64,000 bases of DNA, from NCBI RefSeq assembly GCF_033958435.1, contig NC_134138.1:31278598-31342597 (forward strand), read 5' to 3'. Position 1 is the stretch's first letter, and each line of letters starts with the position of its first letter. This DNA comes from Carettochelys insculpta. Taxonomy: Eukaryota; Chordata; Testudines; Carettochelyidae. The translations under genes were made by a program, and so were the position numbers. The notes below the pieces were generated by a model. The model was not told the DNA's origin. It ran no database searches and saw nothing but the letters and a program-made list of their open reading frames with translations. Below are positions 21,542 to 35,115 of this stretch, one piece after another.

Positions 21542-24426
21542 CAACATGACCATATAGTTTTCCACATCTGTTTACGTTCTGTTGTGAAACTGATGTCTGA
21601 GGCAATTTAATGTGGTAACACAGTCTGTATGTGTGCGTGTGTGTGTCTGAGAGAGGGAGAGAGAGAAGTAGCATTTCTCAAGCTTGACTAAAATATAGAA
21701 TAGCTTCTTGCCATTCTGGGTACATTGCCCAATAATGGATGCCTGCAAATATAAGATAGGCATAATGATGTTTTTAAATAAAAGCAACATTGTGAATGCA
21801 TAATTTAGCAAGGAAAACCTTTGTTTGTTTTGTTTTGCAGATGTACAGATCAGCTCTCAAAATGTCTTCTGTGTCTTCCGTGCATCTTCTAAGACAATTG
21901 CATTAGCCCTCCTGCTAGTTGACTAATAGAATTAATAATTGTAAAAAGCACTCTAAAGCCACATGCCTTATGAAGTCAATGCTGGGTATGATTTTACAAG
22001 TATGTGATCCATTTTTTCAAGTGAAAATGTTAACTGAAAAACTTCTTGGCACACAATAAAACATTGTGCAATCTGTTATTTGTCTTAGAGATAATAATTT
22101 GAGTGGCTATATTCTTTCTGTATCTAACTTATGACTTGCTAGTGAATGGTTTCCTTGATTTAGAAGTACTGCAAATGTGCTTTTATTTACTTAATATGTC
22201 TTTCTGAAAAATAACAGTGGAATTCCAGAAACCAGAAAAGTATCATTTATTTTCTAAGGGTTCTCTAGAATAGATACCAACCATGTAAATCACAGAATGT
22301 TATAAAAACTTTACATGCAACTTGAGCACAATTTCTATTTGTATGAATTTTTTCATATTTTTATGACTGTAACATACAACATGGAAAACTCCAATAGGAG
22401 AAGTATTCGGGCTTGCTTGCACATGCACATGGCCACACAGACGTGGAGTCCTGTCTCATAGGGATGTAGCTCCAATTTTCTTGGCACTCTTGCGAGGGCG
22501 GTGATTTTGTCAGAATGTCTTTCATTCTGTCTACCCCCAGTTACACAATTACAGGTCCCCAAGTTATGAAGATTATGTGTATCCAAACTCTCCTTATATA
22601 TCCAAAGAACCAGTTGCAAAATATTAAAAAAAGGTATACATAAATTCAGCTCTGTTTTAATTTTGAGCTAAGAAAACACCATGATATTCTCTCATTAGAT
22701 TTCTGACTCCTGTTTACTCAGCACAATGGGTAATCTTTATTTTAGTTTGCCCCTGGGTTTCAATTGACATGTGATTGTTTTATAGACTGTTCAGACTGTG
22801 TAGGCAGATGCCAAATGAACATGGATTTAGAAGGACACCTAGCACAGACCCTGTTCCTGAAAACCATATACATGTATTTATAACCATCAGTGTGATAAGT
22901 GCTATAGAAGAACAGCAATATCATTAGTCAATGGGACTAGCCAGGTGCTTCAAGTTGTGCCCATGCTTATGTGTTTTGTTGGGTTGGAGCTGTATTGCTT
23001 CACATGCCCACACTGTATCAGGAAGTCTTTCTGGTCTTAGAATCCTGACTAGTGACTGACCTGATTGTTCAGATTTTGGTTTATTTATATTTTCAGCATA
23101 TGCAAGCATGGGCAATTGTGATATAGTGGAAAGAGAAGAAGGCATTTGGTTCATAGGCATGTTTGTTTAGTAAAATAAGGGACTGCACTAGAGTGTTAAG
23201 AAACCAATTAAGACTACACAGAATGTCAGGATGTATGTAATATGAGTTAGTGGTGCATGTGAATGCAGTCTCATTGCAGATACTGCTGCCTGGGTATCAG
23301 CTCAGCTGCAAAGATACCAGAGTACTAGACATTAGGGGGGCCAATTTCCCCAAGAAGTCTGTTTTTATCAGTGTAGCACACACTCACCTTTCACATGGAG
23401 CAGATATAAGTAGGAGGAAGTACAGATACTGATTCCTTTATTTTACTCTCTGTTTCTAGCCCCCCTTTTCAAGGTATTGTTTTGAGAAGATCATCCTACA
23501 CTCCAGGAGTTCTGGATGTGACACCATTTGCAAAGCATCAGCACTGTTCTCAAAATCGCCTTTGCTCACAGAAGGAAATTATGTAGCACTCATAGTCACT
23601 GCTGGCCTGGAAACTCATGATCAAGTCTGAGTCTCAGACTTGGATCACAAGTCTGCTAGTTCAGTCTGCTGCCACTAGACCACACACCATTTGGCAGGGG
23701 GAAAACAACCATCATTGTGTGCAGCACCGGCAAAAATAAGACCATAGAAAATACTGTAGAACATCTTATTTCTACTGGTAGTCAGTGTGTGTGCACAAAT
23801 TGATCAAAGCAGCTGCTCATGAGCATCCTAATTCAAAGTCCTGACATGCAGCATGCAAGAATGTGTTATTAAAAAAATATTCTTTAAGGCTAATCCATTG
23901 TACATAAAGTCCATCTGCTGTTGGGAACCCTGTCTATGCGTCATGGTCATTGTTTTTTCAGAGTATTCCCTTTTCATTTAACTGTAAGTCATGAACATTG
24001 TCTGTTTCATTTCTGTGTGGTCCAGGTTTCCATACATGGATGTGGGAGATACGTCCTCCTACTTGGCAGGACTGGTAATGATTGAAGTTAAGGTTTAGCT
24101 GATAGACAGAAAATATTCAGATGGTTCAACCTATGTCACCTTCAGGAATTTCCTGGATAGGTCTGTAATCAAGAAAAACAGTGAAGTAAAATGTATGGAT
24201 TCAATCCTGTAAAACTTTGCACATACTCTTAGTTCTACTGAAGTCTGACTATCACTGTGTGGCAGGTAAAACTACTTGCATGGGTAGACTGGAGTCAGGT
24301 ATTTCGTTATAAACTAGGTTACAGTTTATATGAGTTAAAGGGGAAAATTGCTAAGAAAAATGCAAGGGTTATAATATACTCTGTATTTGAAACAATTCCT
24401 TAATTTTTTTCTCCCTTTTTTGGCAG

Positions 24427-25355
24427 ATATGGTCCGGAAAAAGAACCCCCCTCTAAGAAACGTTGCAAGTGAAGGTGAGGTACAGACCCTTGAGTCTACA
24501 GGTACTGAAAACGAAGAGTCTGGAAGGAAAAACAAATTTTCTGCAGATCAGATGCAAGAAAATACTGACCAGGGTGATGCAGCAGAGCTAAACAACAAGG
24601 ATGAACATTGCCTGCATAACGAAGAGCCATCTTCCAGCATTAAAAAAGACTTAAAAAGCTCAGTGCTGAGTGAAAAGGCTGGCTTCAATTATGAAAGCCA
24701 CAATAAGGGAGGAAATGTTCCGTCCTATCCTCATGATGAGGTGACAGACAGAAATATGCTGGCTTTCTCATCTCCAGCTGTTGGGGGAATCTGTGAGCCC
24801 TTGAAGTCTCCTCTAAGATCAGATGCAGATGATACCCAAGATGTGGTCTTCACTCCATCAGGAGATCCAGTGGAGACAAACAAAGAGCATCAGATGTCGC
24901 CAAAAGCTACAGATGAAACAATACAAGTGCAAAGTGGTCAAACTGATGGCCAAGGCTCAAGTCCGGTCCCCGTGGCCTCAAAAAACCCACAAGTGCCTTC
25001 AGATGGGGGTTTAAGGCTAAACAAATCTAAAGCAGATTTGTCAGCAAATGATAACCCAGATACAGCGCCTCTGTCTCCAGAGCTTCAGGACTTCAAATGC
25101 AACATCTGTGGTTATGGTTACTATGGGAATGACCCCACAGATCTCATCAAACACTTCCGCAAGTACCATCTAGGACTGCACAACCGTACCAGGCAGGATG
25201 CGGAGCTTGACACTAAAATATTGGCTCTCCACAACATGGTGCAGTTCAGCCACTCCAAAGACTTTCAGAAAGTCAACCGCACTGTGCTTTCAGGAGTGCT
25301 GCAGGACATCAATTCCCAAAGACCTGTCTTACTCAATGGGACTTATGATGTGCAG
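24427..25355 (+). CDS. TRPS1: TRPS1 coding exon with the canonical start codon (codons 1-309; exon 3 in human numbering)
   Basis: TRPS1 is a nuclear zinc-finger repressor that binds GATA sites and controls chondrocyte, hair-follicle and kidney development. This exon starts after the acceptor ending at 24426. ATG is at 24429-24431 with G at +4, and the protein begins [11 protein letters not shown], which matches the vertebrate TRPS1 start I know. The two exon bases before ATG (AT) would complete an Asn codon if a further upstream coding exon is spliced on, as in the longer human isoform. Residues 1-215 are acidic, Ser/Pro-rich and low-complexity. Residues 222-247 form the first C2H2-like finger (CNIC, then H-x5-H). 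The exon ends in phase 0 after CAG (Gln309) at 25355; the donor is GTTGGT. The frame runs 26 more codons into the intron to a stop at 25431-25433, which is read-through only. The identification is near certain; the assignment to exon 3 is from memory of the human gene. Confidence 0.96.
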
Positions 25356-25412
25356 GTTGGTATCTTCCATACATGTATCGCGACTCCTTTATGCACACGC
25401 TTCTTGCAAAGA

Positions 25413-25418
25413 AATAAA
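25413..25418 (+). promoter_or_regulatory. Possible intronic polyadenylation signal
   Basis: AATAAA lies 58 bases after the exon end and just before the read-through stop at 25431-25433. There is no clear downstream GT-rich element, so it may be chance in AT-rich intron. Confidence 0.2.
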
Positions 25419-26649
25419 TGCAGAAAGGGATAGGCATCCCAGAGTGAATATAAAACAACTCCTACTTCCTCATGGTAAACCAGCATCATTCAAGTATCTC
25501 AAGTAGCCTTCTTAAACCACAGGAATGCTTAGATCCATTCAGGCTGATTGTATTCAGTGTTTTATTTACCCATTGGTTGCTATAAATTACCAAAATTGTT
25601 ACTCCTAGGAGAGGACAGGATACATGAAGTCAGAATTTCAGGAGGTTCACTGTAAGTCTTATTGAGTAGTAATTGGCTTTTGAGTCATAGGCTTTCTTGT
25701 ATGTGATTTAGTCTTTGTGATAATAGTAAAAGATTTTAATCAGCAAACAGTCAGCTTAGAGTAAGCGTGTCTGAAAGCTTCAGTACAGCAGAAAGAAAAC
25801 ACAAAATAATTGTTTAAAATAGCTAGGTGAACACTAGAATATATCTGGAAATTCAAAGGACCTGCAGGTCTGAGGCTGTTGGCTACTTGGAGTCAAATCT
25901 TTGCTTACTGATCTTGCAGTATTAGAGAACAGAAAACTGAACAGATAGTGGGTCACCAGAATGATTTAGTGCTAGAGCAATAGCATTGTATTTCTGCACC
26001 ATGGGAAACTAAGACTAGGCTGAAAAAGGAACAGTCAATAATAATATTCCCACTGCAGTTCAAATAAATGTGAATATAAAGTTTGGGCTATTGCCCTAGC
26101 TAATAATTTTCTGCTTTAATTTTTAGCATTAATGCTACTGCATTGTCCAGAACTGAGGATAAAAATTGTATGCTCTTGCCATAAAGAATGGATTTAAAAG
26201 ATTATCTCATGCTGTTCACTGTGTTAGTTATTAGAACCTAGACAGAGATAATAATGCTAACACTTCCATTTATCTTAAAATAATTCGCATTTTACAGATT
26301 TTTTAAAAAATATTTTAACACCCTTTCTGAATGATCTGTGAAGAGCGCTAGAAGTACTCTGTGTATTCTTTGACCTACAAATTCAGGTTGGAATTAAAAA
26401 TCATTTGGATCAGTTAGAAGCTGAGATCACAAGTAAAATGAATGCAAATGTTAACCCAGTTTCAAGAGCAGTTTTGCATCAGGCATGATGCACTGGCCTG
26501 GTACTAATTACCAGACAAAATTCCGAGAAACATCATAAAGAGAGAGGGAGAGGGGTGCAGTTAGTAGAAATATTTAGTAATACCTGCAGAATACTGTCAT
26601 TACAAAGAAGCAATTCAGATAGGAGGTCAAAAAGGCAAACCATTTTATC

Positions 26650-27145
26650 TTAACAAAACAAAAAGCAGTCAAGTAGCACTTTAAAGACTAGCAAAATAGT
26701 TTGTTAGGTGAGTTTTCATGGGACAGACCCACTTCTTCAGACCATAGCCAGACCAGAACAGACTCAATATTTAAGACACAGAGAACCAAAAACAGTAAGC
26801 AAGGAGGACAAATCAGAAAAAGATAATGAAGGTGAGCAAGTCAGAGAGCGGAGGGCGGGGAGGACAAAAGTACTTGGCTCAATCTAATTCTTGACCTTCC
26901 CCCCCCACCCCTCCGCTCTCTGATTTGCTCACCTTGATTATCATTTTCTGATTTGTCCTCCTTGCTTACTGTTTTTGGTTCTCTGCGCCTTAAATATTGA
27001 GTCTGTTCTGGTCTGGCTATGGTCTGAAGAAGTGGGTCTGTCCCACGAAAGTTCACCTAATAAACTATTTTGCTAGTCTTTAAAGTGCTACTTGACTGCT
27101 TTTTGTTTTGATAGTGTATAGACTAGCACGGCTTCCTCTCTGTTA
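26650..27145. mobile_element. Penelope-type tail as a long inverted dimer (second copy)
   Basis: Same architecture as 7389-7878. The left arm is AAAAAGCAGTCAAGTAGCAC to ATTTAAGACACAGAGAACC, the centre is the G-rich/C-rich stretch at 26850-26915, and the right arm is the complement, ending GTGCTACTTGACTGCTTTTT and then TAGACTAGCACGGCTTCCTC. The two dimers agree in nearly every position, so they share a recent common source or the dimer itself was copied. Confidence 0.75.
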
Positions 27146-30100
27146 CCATTTTATCTTAAGGAATATTAAGACCTCTACTTAAGTACTTGTAGCTTTTTAA
27201 GCTACTTAAGTTTTTTTCCTTCACTTTGGAGAATTCTACAAAAACTTTTTATGGAGCAGCAAGTCAAATGAAGATAGTTAATATGCATAAAAGCTGCAGT
27301 ATTTGAACTGCTGTCTTATTAAAAGATCACTTCACTGTCTTGTGTCAGATGCTCTCTCCTGTCAAACTGTGATTAGAAGGCAAATACATGAGTTAGATGA
27401 AAGGGGGCAGAAATTACAGTTTATAATTAGCACACTATATGATGTTAATACCTGGATTTTCTGCTATGGTTTCAGTTTGCTGACCCCAGGGACAGTATCT
27501 TAGAGCAACTGATCCATGCTGTCAGGAGTATGTTCACACAGGGACCACTAAGGCATTCAGCACAAAGGAATTTGAGTTTCTAAACACACTTTCATTTTCC
27601 CCAAACAATTATTTCGTTAGGGCCTTGGTTATTTATAGGAAAGTTTATGCTTGATTCGACTGAGCTGGACACTTTTCCTATGCAGTGTTCTCAGAAATAA
27701 AACAGATGTGCGGGCTATCTCAGTTTGTGCTGATAGAACTAGAAATAAAACATCTGAACCTAGACTATACTTGTCTACTCAGACCTGGCAGTAAGACACT
27801 ACAGGAAAGACAAAAAACGATAGGAAACAGCACACAGATAATCAGTTAAGATCAGTCTTTCCTCAGACCAGAAATATATTCCAAGCCAGAACAGACAGTC
27901 TATACAATGCTGGTGATTTTAAAGGAACAACTAAACCTGAAAACTTAATTTCTTAAAGAGTGCTCATTTTCTTTGCCCAATTTGGGAAGAGAAGATTAAA
28001 TAAGCCTTTGTGCCAAATGCTATACTTCATCACTTGCACAGATGCCAGATGTTGATGTAGAACATGTCAGAAGATACATAACTGATTAATATTTTCATGC
28101 TTTGCAATACTGAACAGCTTTGCTATGTTCATAAACATGCTAAAAGGACATCTGAAATTCCCCTTTGAAGCCACACATTTGTGTTGTGACCATTCTGTTT
28201 CATAAGGACCTGGGAAACTGCTGGGGTCGAATACAAGAAAAGGGAATTGTATTAAATAGAGCTTTAATGCAGGTTTATTGGAAACTGGTTGCCCGTCAAA
28301 GACTCCTGCATTCTCAGAAAGAGGAACTGCATATGTATAGTAGTAGTTCATCCAAACAACCTAAAATTCTGATAGGGGCTGAAGGGGGAAAAAAAAAAAA
28401 AGAATGACAAAGCCCTCTATGATCAAAATTAACTTAAATGCTGGTGAAGTGGGACTAAAGGCTGATTTATTGTTGCTGCTGCACTTAACAAACTGTTTTG
28501 TTGTTGTTAGAATGGAGGTAGTTAGTCAGAGATTTATGATGTTTTAGGCGCAGGAGATGAGGACAGAGCTAGAGGGTGGGTATTAGCACAGTCACACATC
28601 TTTGATCTGGCTCATGGTGATTAGTGAGGGTTTGTACTATATGAAAGTTCACACCAGTAAAATTTACTATTGACTGTTGCCCTGATGTATATGAGACCTA
28701 TTTAGGAAAAAAAATAAACAAAAACACAAACCAAAGAAGAAAAAAACACCCTCTTCTTCCCGCACACACAAACATACCACGGGAAGAGAGAAAGAAAAGA
28801 AATAGAGAAAATTCTAGTATCAGATCTTAGACTGATAGGAGGTATATTTGCTTGAACCTGTGCTGGAAAAGAAAAATCAAATCCATTTTGAAACATACCA
28901 CATGAACAACATCTGACTCCAAGAAACCTTTTAGAAATATGTTTTTATTATCCTATTTCATCCACAAAATATAGGTGTGCCTATGGTTTCAAGTCCACAT
29001 ACACAAAATCCTTTTTTATTTCTTGTAAAGCTGTGGTTTTGAGGAATAAAGATGTACATAATTCAGATCACAGAACCTTGTGGTTTTACATCTGTGTAAG
29101 ATCTGACTTGTCTGGAATACTTAATCAAGAGAAAGATGTCTTTGTCTTCTTTAGAGACAAGGTGTAATTTGGGGAGTCAGTTTTTACATTGCTTTGTCCC
29201 CCCTTTTCTTCAGTTCGTTCAGATGCATCTAATTTTATAGGATTGGGGATACTCTATTGAGCATTTTCTGGGAGGTTACTTCAGTAGGGATTTTAGAAGA
29301 CTTTTGTTAGCATACTGATGTTTTGCTGGACAAGTGCCTTAGCAGCTTTACCCTGTTAGCAGAATGATATTTTCTCAGGAGATAAATGGCATGCTCAGTT
29401 TTTCTGATTTCCATGTCATTAATTTCATCTCCAATTTTGTTACTCTCCACTAGTAAATATGTCTTGGTGGCCATTTTGTTTTTTAACTCCGCAAGTTTGC
29501 AGGGAATGTACCCAGCATTAGTCTGTTCACTTTTTTTTCCCCTCCCATCTGGATATTACCATTAAACACAGCCCTGGCTAAGGAGGCAAGTTTCATTGGT
29601 TAATAAGAAGCTGTTGAGAGCGTTCTCTAAGTATTATCTGATGCATCCAGATGAAACACTCTGTTGTGTGAACATCCTACAGACTAATCAGAGGCTGGGA
29701 GCAGACCTGTCTCTCACATGAAAGGTGTGCAGTCTGATTAGGGATTAAGTCAGTGCTGGCGTAACTAGGATTCAGTCTGGTAGACACCAACAGTTCTATT
29801 ATTAATATTCTTTTTAGTCATCCTCCATTCTTAAATATGTCATGAATAGATTGATTATATGGGGAGCTATGGGGTTAAGAGCAAGAGGATTTGTCAGTGT
29901 CTGGGGATTTAAATGCAACAGATATCCCTCCAGATCATTAGAGATTCCACTAGTAGCTTTGGCAGTTCTCACAAAGGAATCTCCAAAAATGTGTTTAGAG
30001 CCTATAATATAAATAAATAGTGATTGCACTGGTGTCAGTAACATAGTAAAACATAAAATAAGCTGATACAAAGAAGCTTGATTTTGTTAAATGTCCGTAT

Positions 30101-30264
30101 TTCTCACATATGGTGTAACTGCAACAGCATTGATCCCTTGGGATATTAGAAAGACAACTTAACTCATGTTAGATTGGAAGGATGGCTGCTAACCAAAAGA
30201 AAGAGGGGTGAATGTACTTAAAACTGTTCTAGGTAGTCACTGTGTGTAAGAAACACAGAGGAAG

Positions 30265-30430
30265 CAAGATGTGTGAGGTATTACCTTTTTTTGGACCAGC
30301 TCCCGGTGGTAAGCAAGATAAGCTTTAGAGCTCTATGTAAACATGAGAGGTTGTCTGTCTCACCAACAGAAGTTGGCCCAATAAAGGATATTACCTCACC
30401 ACCTTGTTTCTCCAGGTGATTATTACTTAG
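30265..30430. mobile_element. Penelope-type tail palindrome (short)
   Basis: GTGAGGTATTACC..TTTGGACCAGCTCC and, inverted, CAACAGAAGTTGGCCCAATAAAGGATATTACCTCAC flank a loop. The CACCAACAGAAGTTGG..CCAATAAA..ATATTACCTCAC text is the 3' tail of a widespread vertebrate retroelement. It is again head-to-head. Confidence 0.5.
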
Positions 30431-30853
30431 AACAATTTCAAGTGTATTTTTCACATTTTTGGGCATTCTTAACACTTCAGGATCTAACTTTGATAGCAGT
30501 TACAGGCCTCTGTTAAAGTTTAGTATACTAAACTAATGAAAGGTCTTCTGGAATTTTTCAAATATAAAATGTCTTAGGTAGTTTTTTAAGTAAATAAACA
30601 AATATTTTGCTCTTATAAATCATTATTAAGACAATCCCTTGGAGCATTCACTGGATATTCTGTACAACATCACCTGGAGTTGGGGGGAAGGATTTTGCCT
30701 GGTTTGTACTGTACGTTACTTTGTATTACAACTGGACCACTTTTCCTTTGTGTTCTGGTATTCCAGGGTTTTTAACTCCCCCTTAGTATAATGATGACAG
30801 CAGGAGAGTGGGCATCAGAATTCCTGCCATCTTATCTGTCACTTCATCACTTT

Positions 30854-31229
30854 GGCTATGTCTACTCTAGAGGGTTTTGTCAACAAGACCTGCAGTGTCC
30901 ACATTAAAAAAGTGCTCTGTTGACATACTGTCGACAGAACTCAGCACTTCTGTTGACAGCCTTCTGCCTTTCCCCCATGAGGCAGAAAACCTTTCTCAAC
31001 AGAATTTGTCAACAAAGCTGTGTGAGTGCTTCCGGGTCATTGGGCCTCCCTTTCTGATGTGCTGCTGGTTGGCTATTCTGTCAAGAGTGTGGCTGAGCAG
31101 TCTGGCCACTCTTGGTTGACAGAGCGATCTGCTCCCTTGTATGGCCACGACCTGTCAACAGAAGTTTTGTTGGAGGATCTCTTCTGAGGGCAAATTTGGT
31201 TGACAGGTTGCTCTCGTGTAGACATGGCC
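30854..31229. mobile_element. MITE, family E
   Basis: It starts GGCTATGTCTACTCTAGAGG and ends CTCTCGTGTAGACATGGCC. The interior is dominated by GTCAACA and TGTTGAC motifs in both directions, a composition not shared with the other families here. Confidence 0.65.
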
Positions 31230-31329
31230 GTTCCCCATGTGAACGATGGACAGTGTTTAGAGATTTCATGTTTTTATTATGATTTTTAGATCAAGTAGAA
31301 AAGCCATGTAAAGGGCAACTTATTTGTAA

Positions 31330-32545
31330 CACATTTCTGGTAGATATTTGAATTAATGTTGCCTTTATTATGCGTGTATGCAGAGTCAAGATTAGAAAAG
31401 ACAAGGCACAGAATGAGCTCAAATTAGCTAGAGACATAAATAGTAATAAGAAGTCATTATATAAATATATTAGAAGGAAGAGGAAGACCGAGGACAGAGT
31501 AGGCCCACTACTCAGTGAGGATGGAGAAACAATATCAGAAAACTTGGAAATGGCAGAGGTGCTTAATGACTTCTTTGTTTTGGTCTTCACCAAGAAGGCC
31601 GATGCAGAAATACCTGACATGTTAGTGGGAAGAGGGTGAGTTTAGAGGATAAAATACATAAAGAACAAGTTAAAAATTGTTTAGAAAAATTAGATGTCTT
31701 CAAGTCGCCAGGGCCTGATGAAATGCACCCTAGAATACTTAAGGAGCTGATAGAGGAGGTTTCTGAACCTTTAGCTATCACTTTTGAAAAGTCCTGGAAG
31801 TCAGGAGAGATTCCAGAAGACTGGAAAAGGGCAAATATAGTGCCCATCTATAAAAAGGGAAAAAAGAACAACCCAGGAAACTACAGACCAATCAGTTTAA
31901 CTTCTGTTCTGGGAAAGATAATGGGACAAATAATTAAGGAATGCATCTGCAAATATCTAGAAGAAACTAAGGTGATAGGTAACAGCCGGCATTGATTTGT
32001 AAAGAACAAATCATGCCAGACCAATCAGACAGCTTTTTCTGATAACAAGTCTTGTGGATAAGAGAGAGGCAGTGGATGTGGTATATCTAGACTTATGAAA
32101 GGCATTTGACATGGTCTCGAATGATCTTATCAAGAAACTAAGCAAACTGTAACGTAGATGGGGCCACTATAAGGTGGGTGCATAACTGGCTGGATAACCG
32201 TTCTCAGAGAGTAGTTATTAATGGTTCACAGTCATGCTGGAAGGGTATAAGAAGTGGGTACTGCAGGGATCTGTTTTGGGACCAGTTCTATTCAATATCT
32301 TCATCAACTATTTAGATATTGTCATAGAGAGTACGCTTAATAAGTTTGCAGATGATACCAAGCTGTGAGAGGTCACAACTACTTTGGATGATAGGGTCAG
32401 AATTCAAAATGATCTGGACAGATGGTCTGGAGAAATGATCTGAGATAAACAGGATGAAGTTTAACAAAGACAAATGCTAAGTACTCCACTTAGTAAGGGA
32501 CAATCAACTTCATAAGTACCAAATGGGAAGCGACTAGTTGATTAG
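31330..32545 (+). mobile_element. CR1 LINE reverse-transcriptase fragment
   Basis: The degraded frames read [13 protein letters not shown] and [20 protein letters not shown], and later FADDTKL around 32345-32365; these are CR1-type reverse-transcriptase blocks, with the FADD catalytic motif. Several stops and frameshifts break it (for example TGA in place of a sense codon after the ISLTSV block region near 31993), so it is a dead 5'- and 3'-truncated copy on the plus strand. Confidence 0.8.
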
Positions 32546-34652
32546 TATATAATTTCAGCCTCAGTACCCATGAACTCCTTTGTTTCTGGTGTGACTCTTG
32601 GTTAGGATGCATGTAGGCATGGTGATTTCTCAAAAATAGAATCTGCCTACTTGAAACTGGATCAAGCATTGAAATTGGGACATCAGATGTTAATCAGTAT
32701 TCATTTCTGTTTACCTGGGTCACGTTTCAATCACTAACCAGGAGGTGAAAGGCTGTAGGTCTCTTACCAATCCCCTGAGCTATCCAGTTTTCCATTTGCC
32801 AATTACTCTTAATCTTCTAATCCTAAAATACTCTCTAATGCTCCTGTTTATGCAGTTGCTTTGTGCAATACAGTAGCCAGGACATTTTAACAAACCCACA
32901 TTTCTGAAGTTCTTCATCTCTTGCAGGCCAGGACAGATTGTTGGCTCCAGTGCTTGATTCTCTAAAACCACTCTACCACTTCCAGTCTGATAGGAAGAAC
33001 AAACTCTCAAAACATGGAAGAATCCTTAGGGTGTACCTGCCCTTTGAATTATGCATTAAATTGTGATTAATGCATGTGCAGGAAGAGTAGGATGAGTTAG
33101 TGATACAAAGAGCCAATGCACTCCCCAAACTTTCTGTGTTCTTTGCATTTCTTAAACAAGCAAGTACTATGGGGATCAAAGTCACTTGAAATAAGCATGC
33201 TTTTCTAAAGATTGATTTCATTCCCATTAAAGTCAATAGGAGATTTGGCACAGATGTTTTATCATCTTCTTTTCTATTTTCTGTCTGTTTCTAACAATAA
33301 TGGGAAAGAAGCATAAGTTTAATTTTACAGAAGAGATGGAACTCAATCTCTGTGGACATTTTGGTCATAGCCTGTTAGCCATGACCATAAGTTAAGAATG
33401 AACTCCACTGATAATTGTTGACATTTAAGAATGAATGAAACTATTAACTCAAAAAGGTTTGGACTGTTAGATGCTTTAGACTAGTGATCTTTACTAATGG
33501 GATTTATTTCAGTTTAATCTGTAGCAGAAATGATGATGGCCTGTATATTTTTGTACAATTTCCCAGTGCAGAAAGGAAGAGTGAAGTGTATCAGCGCAAC
33601 TTCGAAGAGTGGCGTGGTGGAATGCCCCTTCCTTTTTAGAGCATCTTGACTCTCTGCCAGGGGTCTGGTGGGACAAAGGAGCAGTGCAAATGCCAGTGTA
33701 ATTCATGTTCCTGCCTTTCCAAAACTGTGGCTAAATCTTGAGGACAAAAACAGATATAAAAGTCATGCAGACCAAGACAGCGTAAATTTCCACTGTGCAG
33801 TTTGATTTATGTCACTGGAGTCAGAGAGCATTAGTGTGGTTGGCTATCAGTGATTATTTGGCTACTGGTCTGGCTGTGCTACCCAGGCATCATCTCTACT
33901 GTTATAGCAAACTAGCCACATTATCCTGAAAATATATTGTCTCTTTCTACTCTCTCTACTCTCCATGGCTTTCCTCATTATAGCACAATGGCGTCCAATC
34001 AGTTCTGAAGCCACTATAGTGGCTAGTGCTATAGTGAACCAGCCACATTATTCTGCAAATACATTTATTGTTCAAGGCAACTAGCCAAATTCAACTGGCC
34101 AAATAGCCACATGTGGCTAGCAGATAGCTGTTGGACACCATGGCTGTAGTATCAGGGTATCTCTCAGTCTTCAAGGGGATTTATCTCCCAATGCCTGCCT
34201 GTGTCTGAGTATCTGAGGCACCTGTGCATTAAGGCCCAGATCCTCAAAGATATTTGGGCTTGTAACTTTCACTGTAATCTGTGGATGACGTAGGAATGAG
34301 GCTTGGATGCCTGAGTCTGAAACCACTACTCTTGTTACAAAACTACTTTTTCATCTTAAGGAGGGCCTGCTACAGGAGAATACTGAAGGTGAGTTAGCCC
34401 TTTATGCATCTGCCTGGGACCCGTAGATTTGAGGATGTTTTCAAAAACCACGCCCTGCTCACTCTTTATTCCTACTCCTGGGAAGAGTAAAGTTGGACTC
34501 TAGCTGCTTTAGAACAGTGGCAGTTAGGTCTTACTTTGTCATCTTCCTAGTGATTTTGTGCTGGCAGGGAATGTATGCACTAGAAAGTAAAATGTGGCGA
34601 ATGTGACAGGATTAGTTTTTACTAGAAGGGGAATGAACTGTTGGAGTAAACC

Positions 34653-34952
34653 CCAAGGGTGCCATTTTGGGAGGTCATGAGGTGGGGACAGGTGGGGCAG
34701 CAGCCCTGCATACCGGGATGCTGCTTGCTGTTGGCCCTGGTCCCCGACTATTGGGGAGTGAGGGGAAAATGCATGGATTGCATGAATCACTCCTCTGCCC
34801 CCTCCCTCCACCATTCAGGGATGAGGGGCAAGCACACGAACTGTGCACTTTCCTTTTGCTCCATGAGAGTGAGGGGAACGGAGGGAAGAGCAAGCAGTGT
34901 CCCAGTATGCATGGCTGCTGCCTGCCCTGCCCTGCTGAAATAGCACCCTTGG
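34653..34952. mobile_element. Short inverted-terminal-repeat element
   Basis: The left end CCAAGGGTGCCATTTTGG and right end GAAATAGCACCCTTGG are inverse for about 14 bases with one mismatch. The interior is GC-rich. No family is recognised. Confidence 0.45.
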
Positions 34953-35078
34953 TAAATACCTGAAGCCAGAGGTCACCTTGGAAATTTCAGAGCAATGTGG
35001 ATCAGGTATGTCTTCTTTCCCCCTTCTGTCTCTTCCTTATTCCAATATCTCTGTAAAAGGAAAGAGAACAAGAGGGAA

Positions 35079-35113
<35 letters not shown>

Positions 35114-35115
35114 GA
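35079..35115. repeat. (AT)n(AC)n microsatellite
   Basis: An uninterrupted run of TA dinucleotides passes directly into CA dinucleotides. Confidence 0.9.

Larger units (their letters stand above)
1..24426 (+). other. TRPS1: TRPS1 intron upstream of the first coding exon in the window (partial)
   Basis: This is non-coding sequence on the 5' side of the exon at 24427; its upstream end lies outside the window. The 3' end is a pyrimidine-rich tract followed by TTTTTTGGCAG at 24416-24426, a good splice acceptor. The open frames here are short, lack recognisable domains or lie inside repeats. The named repeats are listed separately. I see nothing recognisable in 370-990, 1510-2590, 3700-3800, 7880-9000, 10640-12350, 12745-13800, 16670-17870, 18600-19200 and 21545-24426, apart from AT-rich intron and short simple repeats. 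The region 3800-4880 is GC-richer and may be an old repeat: it begins and ends with similar short text about a third of a helical turn out of register, but I cannot name it. Confidence 0.8.
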
